Shown: positions 1 to 5,746 of the stretch, piece by piece | How positions within the stretch are numbered: position 1 is the stretch's first letter | How the letters are laid out: every line of letters begins with the position of its first letter | Origin: Pseudomonadota bacterium | GTDB taxonomy: Bacteria > Desulfobacterota > Desulfovibrionia > Desulfovibrionales > Desulfovibrionaceae | Length of the DNA stretch: 7,899 nucleotides | NCBI GenBank assembly: GCA_023433925.1 | Contig: JAEYTO010000052.1 | Span: 1-7,899, forward strand | Direction: 5' to 3' | Notes under the pieces: generated by a model | The model's input: the letters and a program-made list of their open reading frames with translations, nothing else | Told to the model about the DNA's origin: nothing | The model's database searches: none | Program-made: the position numbers and the translations under genes

Positions 1-34
1 AGAGAGGCCCCTTTTTGAAAAAAGGGGCCTCTCT
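1..34. repeat. Long perfect inverted repeat (hairpin)
   Basis: Positions 1-15 (AGAGAGGCCCCTTTT) are the exact reverse complement of 20-34, leaving a short TGAA-type loop. The 15-pair stem runs to the window edge and may continue outside it. It has no T tract on the right, so it is not a clear terminator for plus-strand transcription. It could be the terminator of a gene to the left, or a dispersed palindromic intergenic element. The inverted repeat is certain; its role is not. Confidence 0.7.
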
Positions 35-96
35 CGCGCTCTCTCCACCAAAAACTTTTGATATTATTTCAGGACATTGTCGGTGGGGCGCAGTTG

Positions 97-131
97 AAAA
101 ACGGGGTTCCAAGGGGGCCTCGCCCCCTTGG
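97..131 (-). terminator. Probable intrinsic terminator of the minus-strand operon
   Basis: CCAAGGGGGC (109-118) and GCCCCCTTGG (122-131) form a perfect 10-pair stem with a 3-base loop. Read on the minus strand, the stem is followed by AACCCCG and then five T residues (plus-strand A run 97-101). It lies about 140 bases downstream of the HD-domain gene's stop codon, with no other gene between. The T run starts seven bases after the stem, further than in a classic terminator, so a generic palindromic repeat remains possible. Confidence 0.45.
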
Positions 132-272
132 CCGCCGGAGGCAGAATAATAACGGACTTTGTCAATGATCTTGGAAGGCTTCGCCCTCCCATGGACTGTT
201 GGCAAACAGGCTGGACGGACCAGGCCGGCCCGCCGGGCTGCATTTCCACCAGCCTCTTCCGCCAGGGGCCCT

Positions 273-812
273 TTACTTCTCCAGGCCCTGCATGGCCTCT
301 ATGGCGATGGTCAGGAACTCTCCCAGCTCAAGGCCCAGCTTTTCGCACTCGCGGATGACCTCGCGGCGCACGTTGCGCGCGAAGGCCTTGTCCTTCATCT
401 TCTTCTTGAGGCTGCCCGCCTGCATGCCGGTCATGCCCTCGGGCCGCACGAGGGCCGCGGCGCTGACCAGGCCGGTCACGGTCTCGCCGCAGCGCAGGGC
501 GAAGTCGAAGTCTTCCCGCGGCTCGACCCCGTTCATTTCCCAGGCATGGGCGCGCACGGCCTGCAAGGCCTCGTCCGGCAGCCGGCCCTGGAGCATGTCC
601 GCGGAATCCAGGCCATGACGGGCGGCGGCATCCTTGGTGCTCGAATAATCCAGATCGTGGAGCAGGCCGGCCAGGCCCCACAGGTCCTCGTCCTTGCCGA
701 GCCGCCGGGCCAGGCCGCGCATGACGGCCTCGCTGGCCAGGGCGTGCTGCACGAGGTGCGGCGCGGGTGTGTTCTCCTTGAGCAGACGCAAGGCTTCCTG
801 ACGGTCGAGCAT
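273..812 (-). CDS. HD-domain metal-dependent phosphohydrolase-like protein
   Basis: A 179-residue soluble protein with the layout of small bacterial HD-domain proteins. Putative metal ligands in order are His23 (in VQHALASEAVM), His52-Asp53 (in GLLHDLDY), His66 and His89 (in RAHAWEMNG). HD proteins usually hydrolyse phosphate esters of nucleotides; the substrate here cannot be read. The last Asp, which in relatives I recall sits before an LTG motif, appears as Glu110 (ALRCGETVTGL). The C-terminal half has a basic stretch (SLKKKMKDK, 134-142) and a helical end. The start at 812 is chosen because GGAG lies six bases upstream; longer starts at 824 and 872 lack a comparable site. It is the last gene of the minus-strand cluster, 145 bases after the DUF2156 gene, and may be co-transcribed or use a weak promoter in that gap. 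Confidence 0.85.
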   Translation of the reverse strand: MLDRQEALRLLKENTPAPHLVQHALASEAVMRGLARRLGKDEDLWGLAGLLHDLDYSSTKDAAARHGLDSADMLQGRLPDEALQAVRAHAWEMNGVEPREDFDFALRCGETVTGLVSAAALVRPEGMTGMQAGSLKKKMKDKAFARNVRREVIRECEKLGLELGEFLTIAIEAMQGLEK

Positions 813-898
813 GGCGTTCTCCATGGTTGGCGGCCGCGACGCGCGTGAAGCTGGCCGCTTCGGCCGGGACATGCGGGCGCATGATCCGGGAATGCTTG

Positions 899-927
899 TG
901 GATAGCCCGTCGCCCCGCGCCTGGCAA
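899..927 (-). promoter_or_regulatory. Weak candidate promoter for the HD-domain gene
   Basis: On the minus strand TTGCCA (plus 922-927) is followed after 17 bases by TATCCA (plus 899-904). Spacing is ideal, but the boxes match the sigma-70 consensus only 4/6 and 3/6. A small hairpin, GGCCG-CTT-CGGCC (853-865), lies between it and the gene. Chance similarity is quite possible. Confidence 0.2.
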
Positions 928-957
928 CTCCTGCCTCCGGACAGCGACCCTTCTCCC

Positions 958-1827
958 CTACTCGAAGCTGATCTCGAACTTGTGCACGAAGGACACGGGA
1001 TTGTAGGACAGCTTGGCCCGCCGCAGACCCGGCTCGTCCAGGTCCTGCTCGCGGTTGACGTAGGTGAAGCGCGAGGCCGTGTGGGCCAGGAACAGGCGGT
1101 TGATGGCCTGGTAGGCGCCCGGGAAGCTCGCGTGAGCCTTCTCGAAGTGGATGACCACGGTGTCGATGCTCAGGGGCTCGGCCACGGTGTAGGCCACGAG
1201 CTTGCCGTCCACGCGGATGGCCCCGCCCATGAGCTCGGGCAGCCGGTCCCAGTTCTCCAGGACGTGCACGATGGCCTTGTTCTCGGCCAGGAGGGCCTCG
1301 GAATCCTCGCAGTCGCGGAAGCGGCACCACTCGGCTTGCAAATCCAGAGCCTCCTCCACGCATTCCGGGCCGATCTCGTAGTACTCGCAGGCGTACTTGG
1401 TCACGAAGGCCTCGAACTCCTCACGCTTCTTGCGGAAACGCTCGCCCTCCAGGTCCACGAGCTCCTTGACCAGGTAGATGTAATCCCAATGGCCGCGGGA
1501 TTCCTTGATCCTGGGCGAAAAGAGGCTCAGCCAGCGCTCGGCGAGCTTCTCGGGCACGCGGATGAAGCGCCGGCCCTGGAGACAGTCGGCCATGGCCCGC
1601 CAGTCCACGGCGGCCCAGTCGCCCACGGGCGCCCAGAGCACGGGCTCGGGCAGATTCTGGCGGATCCAGACCAGTCCTTCATGGAAGACCCACTCCAGAC
1701 CGTAGACCTCGCGCCAGCCCCAGAGATTCACGAAGCTGTAATCCGAGCCCTGCTGCTGGCTGCGCGCCAGATGGGCCCGGTACTCGTCCGCGCGGGCGAG
1801 CCTAATGGGTTCGAAGCTGAGCTGCAT
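958..1827 (-). CDS. DUF2156 protein (PG lysyltransferase C-terminal domain-like, GNAT fold)
   Basis: A 289-residue protein with no membrane segment or signal peptide, belonging to the DUF2156/LPG_synthase_C group. Diagnostic stretches are DYSFVNLWGWRE (29-40), LEGERFRKKREEFEAF (126-141), the GNAT-like core GGAIRVDGKLVAYTV (201-215), the helix AYQAINRLFLAHT (238-250) and the tail YVNREQDLDEPGLRRAKLSY (256-275). The family is related to the synthase half of MprF, which moves amino acids from aminoacyl-tRNA to lipids; free-standing soluble members mostly have no tested function, so the substrate is unknown. The start at 1827 has CGGAG six bases upstream. It lies inside the end of the MATE gene (26-base overlap), which suggests translational coupling and a shared transcript. 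Confidence 0.9.
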   Translation of the reverse strand: MQLSFEPIRLARADEYRAHLARSQQQGSDYSFVNLWGWREVYGLEWVFHEGLVWIRQNLPEPVLWAPVGDWAAVDWRAMADCLQGRRFIRVPEKLAERWLSLFSPRIKESRGHWDYIYLVKELVDLEGERFRKKREEFEAFVTKYACEYYEIGPECVEEALDLQAEWCRFRDCEDSEALLAENKAIVHVLENWDRLPELMGGAIRVDGKLVAYTVAEPLSIDTVVIHFEKAHASFPGAYQAINRLFLAHTASRFTYVNREQDLDEPGLRRAKLSYNPVSFVHKFEISFE

Positions 1828-3235
1828 TGGCGACTCCGGTTGGGGCCTTGCACCGACGCATGGCGAATCTGGCCCAATCTCTGAACTGGAAGATATAGAA
1901 GGTCAGGCTGGACTGAAAGACCTGGGACACGAGCATGGATATCCACACGCCCGTGGCCGCCTCCAGCACATAATGGCCCAGGATGTAGGCCATGGGCACG
2001 CGCACGAGCCAGGCCGACACCCCGAACACGAGGAGATTGTATATGGTTGCGCCCGCGCCCGCCAGGGCTCCGGCCAGAATCATGGAGGTCAGGGTGAAGG
2101 GGATGGCCAGCAGGTTCCAGTGCAGGTAGCCGAGCGCGTGCGCCTGCACGGCCGGGTCCGGCGCGATGAAGGCCGTGATGGGTCCGATGTAGGCCCAGAT
2201 CAGCACGGCCAGAAGCGAGAGCGCGGCCACGCCCACGCCGAGGATGCGCAGGCCCGCGCGCTTGGCCAGATCGGGCCGGCCCGCGCCGAGGTACTCGCCG
2301 ACCAGGATCGAGGCGGTCATGTTGAAGGCGAATCCGGGCAGGAACAGGATGGCCTCCACGCGCATGCCGGCGGACATGCCGGCCAGGGCGGCCACGCTTT
2401 CGCGGGGCAGACTGCCCGTGACGGCGAACAGGGCCAGGTAGGCCGACTGCCAGACGACCTGCATGAGCCCGCCGGGCCAGGCCACCCGGAACAGGTAGGG
2501 CCAGGCCCTGCGCACCCAGCGCCAGGGCGGGAAGCTTTCACGGCGCAAGAGGCCCTGGCGCCAGAGCACGAAGACATTGAAGAGCATGCCGGCGCTCACC
2601 GAGCCGAAGGTGGCCCAGGCCACGCCCTTGTAGCCCAGGTTCGGCAGGCCCCACAGTCCCAGGCCGAGCCCCAGGTCGGCCACGGTGTTGATCAGCGTGG
2701 CCAGGATCATGGAGAACAGCGGCACGAAGACCATGCGCCTGGCCCGGAACACGGCGCTGCTCACGAGGAACAGGTAGTAGATGGGCAGGAGGAGCAGGAA
2801 CACGTCCAGGAAATAGCGCGTGAAGCCGTGCAGCCTGTCGGGCACCTGGAGGATGTCCAGGAGCAGGTCGCCGCCGAGCAGGCCCAGGGCCAGGATGAGC
2901 AGGCCCATGACCAGCGAGGATTCCAGAACCAGGCCCGTGTAGCGCAGGGCGCGCCGGCGCAGGCCAGCGCCCATGGACTGGCTGATGGCCGCCACGCTCC
3001 CGTTGGCCACGGCCACGGCCACCACGAGGAAAAAGAACAGGAGCTGGTTGATCATGCCCATGGAAGCCTGCACGTCGCTTCCTATGCGGCCGGCCACCCA
3101 GACGTCCACGAAGCCGATGAGGAAGTTGCAGAGCATCATGAGCATCTGCGGCCAGGACAGGGACCAGATGTCCCTCCAGGCGGCGGCGCCCAAGGCTGGC
3201 GCGTGGGTGGTCGTGACCCGTGTTCTGTCCGTCAT
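1802..3235 (-). CDS. MATE-family efflux transporter
   Basis: A 477-residue inner-membrane protein with about twelve hydrophobic segments in two six-helix halves, the usual size for MATE (NorM/DinF-type) exporters, which drive export of organic cations or other small molecules with Na+ or H+. The first half opens with the family pattern around WSLSWPQMLMMLCNFLIGFV (24-43) and DVWVAGRIGSDVQASMG (44-60). The repeat in the second half starts near VAWPGGLMQVVWQSAYLALF (251-270), with NMTASILVGEYLGAGRPDLA (305-324) matching the N-half helix 2/3 loop. The substrate cannot be read. The start at 3235 is preceded by GGAAGGAG, rather close (two bases); the upstream extension to 3367 encodes only Pro/Gly/Arg-rich sequence through a tandem repeat and is rejected. 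It is the first gene of the minus-strand cluster, divergent from the ModE-like gene. Confidence 0.93.
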   Translation of the reverse strand: MTDRTRVTTTHAPALGAAAWRDIWSLSWPQMLMMLCNFLIGFVDVWVAGRIGSDVQASMGMINQLLFFFLVVAVAVANGSVAAISQSMGAGLRRRALRYTGLVLESSLVMGLLILALGLLGGDLLLDILQVPDRLHGFTRYFLDVFLLLLPIYYLFLVSSAVFRARRMVFVPLFSMILATLINTVADLGLGLGLWGLPNLGYKGVAWATFGSVSAGMLFNVFVLWRQGLLRRESFPPWRWVRRAWPYLFRVAWPGGLMQVVWQSAYLALFAVTGSLPRESVAALAGMSAGMRVEAILFLPGFAFNMTASILVGEYLGAGRPDLAKRAGLRILGVGVAALSLLAVLIWAYIGPITAFIAPDPAVQAHALGYLHWNLLAIPFTLTSMILAGALAGAGATIYNLLVFGVSAWLVRVPMAYILGHYVLEAATGVWISMLVSQVFQSSLTFYIFQFRDWARFAMRRCKAPTGVANAAQLRTH

Positions 3236-3254
3236 GGCTCCTTCCGGACTGCGA

Positions 3255-3283
3255 CAAGTACGTAAGCCCCTTGGCCGCGTCAA
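3255..3283 (-). promoter_or_regulatory. Candidate promoter for the MATE/DUF2156 operon
   Basis: On the minus strand TTGACG (plus 3278-3283), a 5/6 match to a -35 box, is followed after 17 bases by TACTTG (plus 3255-3260), a poor -10. The placement about 20 bases upstream of the exporter's start codon fits a short leader. The weak -10 box keeps confidence low. Confidence 0.3.
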
Positions 3284-3297
3284 GGCGCGCGGAGGAT

Positions 3298-3324
3298 CGC
3301 CAGGTCCGCCAGGTCCGCCAGGTC
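3298..3324. repeat. Three tandem copies of a 9-base unit (CGCCAGGTC)
   Basis: The 9-mer CGCCAGGTC occurs three times without gaps at 3298, 3307 and 3316, then breaks down into CGG. It lies just upstream of the candidate MATE promoter in the divergent intergenic region. It may be a slippage-prone repeat or a set of iterated binding sites; nothing in the sequence decides between these. Confidence 0.8.
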
Positions 3325-3491
3325 CGGCGACGACATGCCAAGGCCGGTTCGCAGCCCGCGTATCCATGGGCCGCCAGGGGCCGTCCGGGCCGCCCCAGAG
3401 GCCCGCGCCATGCAGCCGGCAAGCCGGGCCGAGGCCTTCCGCCGAGCGCGATTACGCTTGCCAAGCCCAGGCGGAAAGGATACTCCATCGC

Positions 3492-3511
3492 TTATGCTAG
3501 CCCTAACATAA
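3492..3511. promoter_or_regulatory. Near-perfect 20-base palindrome, candidate operator
   Basis: TTATGCTAG (3492-3500) and CTAACATAA (3503-3511) are inverted copies matching at 8 of 9 positions around a CC centre. The AT-rich palindrome stands out in GC-rich surroundings. It ends two bases before the AGGAGGG ribosome binding site and 13 bases before the ModE-like start codon, a position suited to repression. ModE proteins bind AT-rich palindromes as dimers, so autoregulation by the downstream gene is a reasonable inference. The site does not obviously match the E. coli ModE consensus. No good -35/-10 pair was found nearby; TATGCT (3493-3498) inside the left arm could be a -10 box. Confidence 0.5.
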
Positions 3512-3524
3512 TCAGGAGGGCATC

Positions 3525-3950
3525 ATGAAGGAGACCATCTCCGGGCTGCGGCCGAGGCTTCGGCTGCATCTCTGGCTCGAGGTCAATGGCGGCATGGTCC
3601 TGGGGCTTGGTCGGGCCATGCTCCTGGCCAAGGTCCATGAGCTCGGCTCGCTCAACAAGGCGGCCAAGGCCCTGGGCATGTCCTATCGTGCGGCCTGGGG
3701 CAGGCTCAAGAAGACCGAGGAGCTCCTGGGTCAGCCGCTGGTGGTCAGCGCCGGCGGCCGCAGCGGCTTCAGCCTCACGCCCCTTGGACTGAGCCTGGTG
3801 GAGTCATTCCAGCGCTGGCACGAGGACGTGGAGCGTTATGCCCTGGAAACCAGCCGCGAGCGTTTTCCCTTTGAAGCGCAGCCTTTCGCCGGGCCAGCTC
3901 CTTTCGACGAAACCAAACACATGGATGAAGACGGAGAGGACGTTTCGTGA
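3525..3950 (+). CDS. ModE-type winged-helix regulator without molybdate-binding domain
   Basis: A 141-residue protein matching the N-terminal DNA-binding domain of ModE (also LysR-like in its helix-turn-helix). The HTH spans about residues 30-66: GRAMLLAKVHELGSLNKAAK (30-49) then LGMSYRAAWGRLKKTEELLG (50-69). The wing follows (PLVVSAGGRSGFSLTPLG, 71-88), then a dimerisation helix (about 90-108). Full ModE is about 260 residues with a C-terminal di-Mop (TOBE) domain that binds molybdate; here this is absent and only a short acidic tail (KHMDEDGEDVS) remains, so the effector cannot be sensed in the usual way. Single-domain members of this family are known. The start at 3525 has AGGAGGG about six bases upstream. 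The stop overlaps the next start (GTGA), so both proteins should be made together. A 20-base palindrome in front suggests autoregulation. Confidence 0.88.
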   Translation: MKETISGLRPRLRLHLWLEVNGGMVLGLGRAMLLAKVHELGSLNKAAKALGMSYRAAWGRLKKTEELLGQPLVVSAGGRSGFSLTPLGLSLVESFQRWHEDVERYALETSRERFPFEAQPFAGPAPFDETKHMDEDGEDVS

Positions 3951-5587
3951 GCGCTAACGGAAACATCGGCCAGTACACGTTCGAGGAATACCTGGAGCTC
4001 ATCAGCCGCTTCCACAGCTATCCCGCGCCGGGGCTCATCGTGGGCGGCTACATGGTCGAGATGGCCAAGCGCCACATGCCCGCGGGCGTGCTCTACGACG
4101 CCATCAGCGAGGCCGCGAGCTGCCTGCCCGACGCCATCCAGCTCCTGACGCCCTGCACGGCCGGCAACGGCTGGCTCAAGATCGTCAACCTGGATCGCTA
4201 TGCGCTGAGTCTGTTCAACAAGTACACGGGCGAGGGAGTGCGCGTGCTCCTGGACGTGAACAAGCTCGGGGAATGGGACGAGATCCGCTCCTGGTACCTC
4301 AAGCTCAAGACCAAGAAGGAGCAGGACTCGGACAAGCTGCGCAGGCAGATGCGCGAGGCCGGCGAGTCCATCCTGACCCTGCGTCCGGTCAAGGTCGCCC
4401 CGCGTTACGTGGGCAAGTCGAGCAAGGGGGCCATCGGCGTCTGCCCCCTGTGCTCCGAGGCCTACCCCAAGGCCCACGGCGCCATCTGCAAGGGCTGCCA
4501 GGGCGAGGCGCCGTACGTGGAGGCCGGCGGCTCCGAACTGCTCGTGCAGCCCAGGCTGGCTGTCATGAGCGTGGAGCAGGCCGCGGGCAAGACCGCCCTG
4601 CACGACATGACGCGCATCGAGCCCGGCAGAAGCAAGGGCGCGGAGTTCAAGGCAGGCCAGCAGCTCAGTGTGGGCGATGTCTGCCGCTTGCAGCAGATGG
4701 GCCGCATGAGCGTGTACGTGCAGGAGGGCGCGGAGCCAGGACCCGAATGGGTGCACGAGAACGAGGCCGCCGAGGCCTTCGCCGCCGCCCTATGCGCCGA
4801 GGGCTCCCTGGAGCGCAAGGGTCCGCCGCGCGAGGGCAAGATCACCCTGCTCGCGGCGCACGACGGCCTGCTCGTGGTGGACGAGACCCTGCTGGAGGCC
4901 TTCAACCTCGTGCCCGATGTCATGTGCGCCACGCGCCACACATACTCCGTGGTGCGCCAGGGCGAGCCCGTGGCCGGCACGCGGGCCATCCCGCTCTATC
5001 TCTCGCGGCCCAACCTGCACAAGGCGCTCTCGGTGCTCGGCAAGGGGCCGGTCCTGCGCGTCGCGCCCATGCGTCGCGCCCGCGCCGGCCTGCTCATCAC
5101 CGGCACCGAAGTCTTCCAGGGCATCATCCAGGACAAGTTCGCGCCGACGCTCAGGCCCAAGATCGAGGCCCTGGGCGGCGCCGTGGTCAAGACGCTCATC
5201 CGGCCCGACGACCGGGCAGCCATCCGCGACGGCGTCAAGGAGCTGCTCGACGCGGGCGCGGACCTCGTGGTGACCACGGCCGGCCTGTCCGTGGACCCGG
5301 ACGACGTGACCCGCCAGGGCCTCGTGGACGCGGGCGCCACGGACATGCTCTACGGCATGCCCGTGCTGCCGGGCGCCATGACGCTCCTGGCGCGCATCGG
5401 AAAGGTGCAGGTCATCGGCGTGCCGGCCTGCGCGCTCTACTTCAAGACAACGAGCTTCGACCTGCTCCTGCCGCGCTTGCTGGCGGACATGCCAATCACG
5501 AGAAGGGATCTGGCCCGGCTGGGCCACGGGGCCATGTGCAAGGAATGCAAGGAGTGCAGGCACCCGCACTGTCCGTTCGGGAAGTAG
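3947..5587 (+). CDS. FmdE-like / molybdopterin-binding (MoeA/MogA-like) fusion protein
   Basis: A 546-residue cytoplasmic protein in four parts. Residues 10-150 resemble FmdE (formylmethanofuran dehydrogenase subunit E): FHSYPAPGLIVGGYMVEMA (22-40), CLPDAIQLLTPCTAGNGWLK (59-78), FNKYTGEGVRV (90-100). Residues 160-190 carry CPLC (166-169) and CKGC (181-184), a zinc-ribbon-like pair. Residues 205-260 look like the MoeA entry region (EQAAGKTALHDMTRIEPGRS, KGAEFKAGQQLSVGDVCRLQ, MGRMSVYV). Residues 378-515 are a molybdopterin-binding domain: LLITGTEVFQGIIQDKFAP, LVVTTAGLSVDPDDVT and VIGVPACALYFKTTSFDLLL. The tail has four cysteines (531, 534, 537, 542). It probably binds molybdopterin or a Mo/W cofactor, for maturation or sensing; the reaction is unknown. 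The usual HGHxCPG motif of FmdE is changed to HSYPAPG, losing a Cys and a His. The GTG start at 3947 has GGAGAGG seven bases upstream and overlaps the regulator's stop. Confidence 0.85.
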   Translation: MSANGNIGQYTFEEYLELISRFHSYPAPGLIVGGYMVEMAKRHMPAGVLYDAISEAASCLPDAIQLLTPCTAGNGWLKIVNLDRYALSLFNKYTGEGVRVLLDVNKLGEWDEIRSWYLKLKTKKEQDSDKLRRQMREAGESILTLRPVKVAPRYVGKSSKGAIGVCPLCSEAYPKAHGAICKGCQGEAPYVEAGGSELLVQPRLAVMSVEQAAGKTALHDMTRIEPGRSKGAEFKAGQQLSVGDVCRLQQMGRMSVYVQEGAEPGPEWVHENEAAEAFAAALCAEGSLERKGPPREGKITLLAAHDGLLVVDETLLEAFNLVPDVMCATRHTYSVVRQGEPVAGTRAIPLYLSRPNLHKALSVLGKGPVLRVAPMRRARAGLLITGTEVFQGIIQDKFAPTLRPKIEALGGAVVKTLIRPDDRAAIRDGVKELLDAGADLVVTTAGLSVDPDDVTRQGLVDAGATDMLYGMPVLPGAMTLLARIGKVQVIGVPACALYFKTTSFDLLLPRLLADMPITRRDLARLGHGAMCKECKECRHPHCPFGK

Positions 5588-5610
5588 GCGGCGAGGCTGA
5601 ATTCTGGGTT

Positions 5611-5650
5611 TGCGCCGCCTTGCGCGCCCTCGCGGCAGGCGCACTTTAAT
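5611..5650 (+). terminator. Candidate terminator after the FmdE/MoeA-like gene
   Basis: TGCGCCGCC (5611-5619) pairs with GGC-A-GGCGCA (5634-5643), giving nine pairs with one bulged A, followed by CTTTAATAAA. It lies 24 bases after the stop codon. The loop is 14 bases and the T tract is short, so termination may be weak. Confidence 0.4.
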
Positions 5651-5660
5651 AAAGCACGGC

Positions 5661-5691
5661 TTGAAGGCACTGCCCCAAGCGGGTAGATAAT
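5661..5691 (+). promoter_or_regulatory. Candidate sigma-70 promoter for the sulfurylase/APS kinase gene
   Basis: TTGAAG (5661-5666) precedes GATAAT (5686-5691, 5/6 match to the -10 box) with a 19-base spacer, slightly long. It sits after the candidate terminator and about 55 bases before the start codon, the AT-rich part of an otherwise GC-rich gap. The order terminator, promoter, gene supports separate transcription of the fusion gene. Confidence 0.4.
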
Positions 5692-5707
5692 ATGGTATCT
5701 CGCACCA

Positions 5708-5729
5708 GAGCCGCCATCTCCGGCGGTTC
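5708..5729 (+). promoter_or_regulatory. Hairpin in the 5' leader of the sulfurylase/APS kinase gene
   Basis: GAGCCGCC (5708-5715) pairs with GGCGGTTC (5722-5729), eight pairs including one G-T, with a six-base loop. It ends about a dozen bases before the GGGAG ribosome binding site and could affect translation start or transcript stability. No known riboswitch fold is recognised. Confidence 0.35.
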
Positions 5730-5746
5730 GGACGAGCGCGGGAGCC

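Noticed and set aside
64..249. 61-codon minus-strand reading frame in the left intergenic region
   Set aside because: It is translated straight through the 109-131 hairpin, has no recognisable domain, and its Pro/Arg-rich composition fits non-coding GC-rich DNA.
811..1884. Long plus-strand reading frame opposite the DUF2156 gene
   Set aside because: Antisense to a well-supported gene, rich in His/Gly/Leu/Val as expected of a shadow frame, with no family resemblance.
1805..3265. 486-codon plus-strand reading frame opposite the MATE gene
   Set aside because: Its His/Gln/Gly/Glu-rich low-complexity product is the mirror of hydrophobic codons in the MATE gene; no domain or ribosome binding site.
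3298..3324. CRISPR-like array
   Set aside because: The 9-base units are contiguous with no spacers and too short; no cas genes are present.
3236..3367. N-terminal extension of the MATE protein to an upstream ATG
   Set aside because: The added 44 residues are Pro/Gly/Arg-rich, encode the 9-base tandem repeat, and lie upstream of a good ribosome binding site and start at 3235.
4273..5649. 458-codon plus-strand frame overlapping the FmdE/MoeA-like gene
   Set aside because: Arg/Gly/Ala-rich out-of-frame shadow; the overlapping frame contains clear domain motifs.
5588..5746. Riboswitch or tRNA in the gap before the sulfurylase/kinase gene
   Set aside because: Only simple hairpins are visible; no conserved riboswitch core or cloverleaf could be traced.
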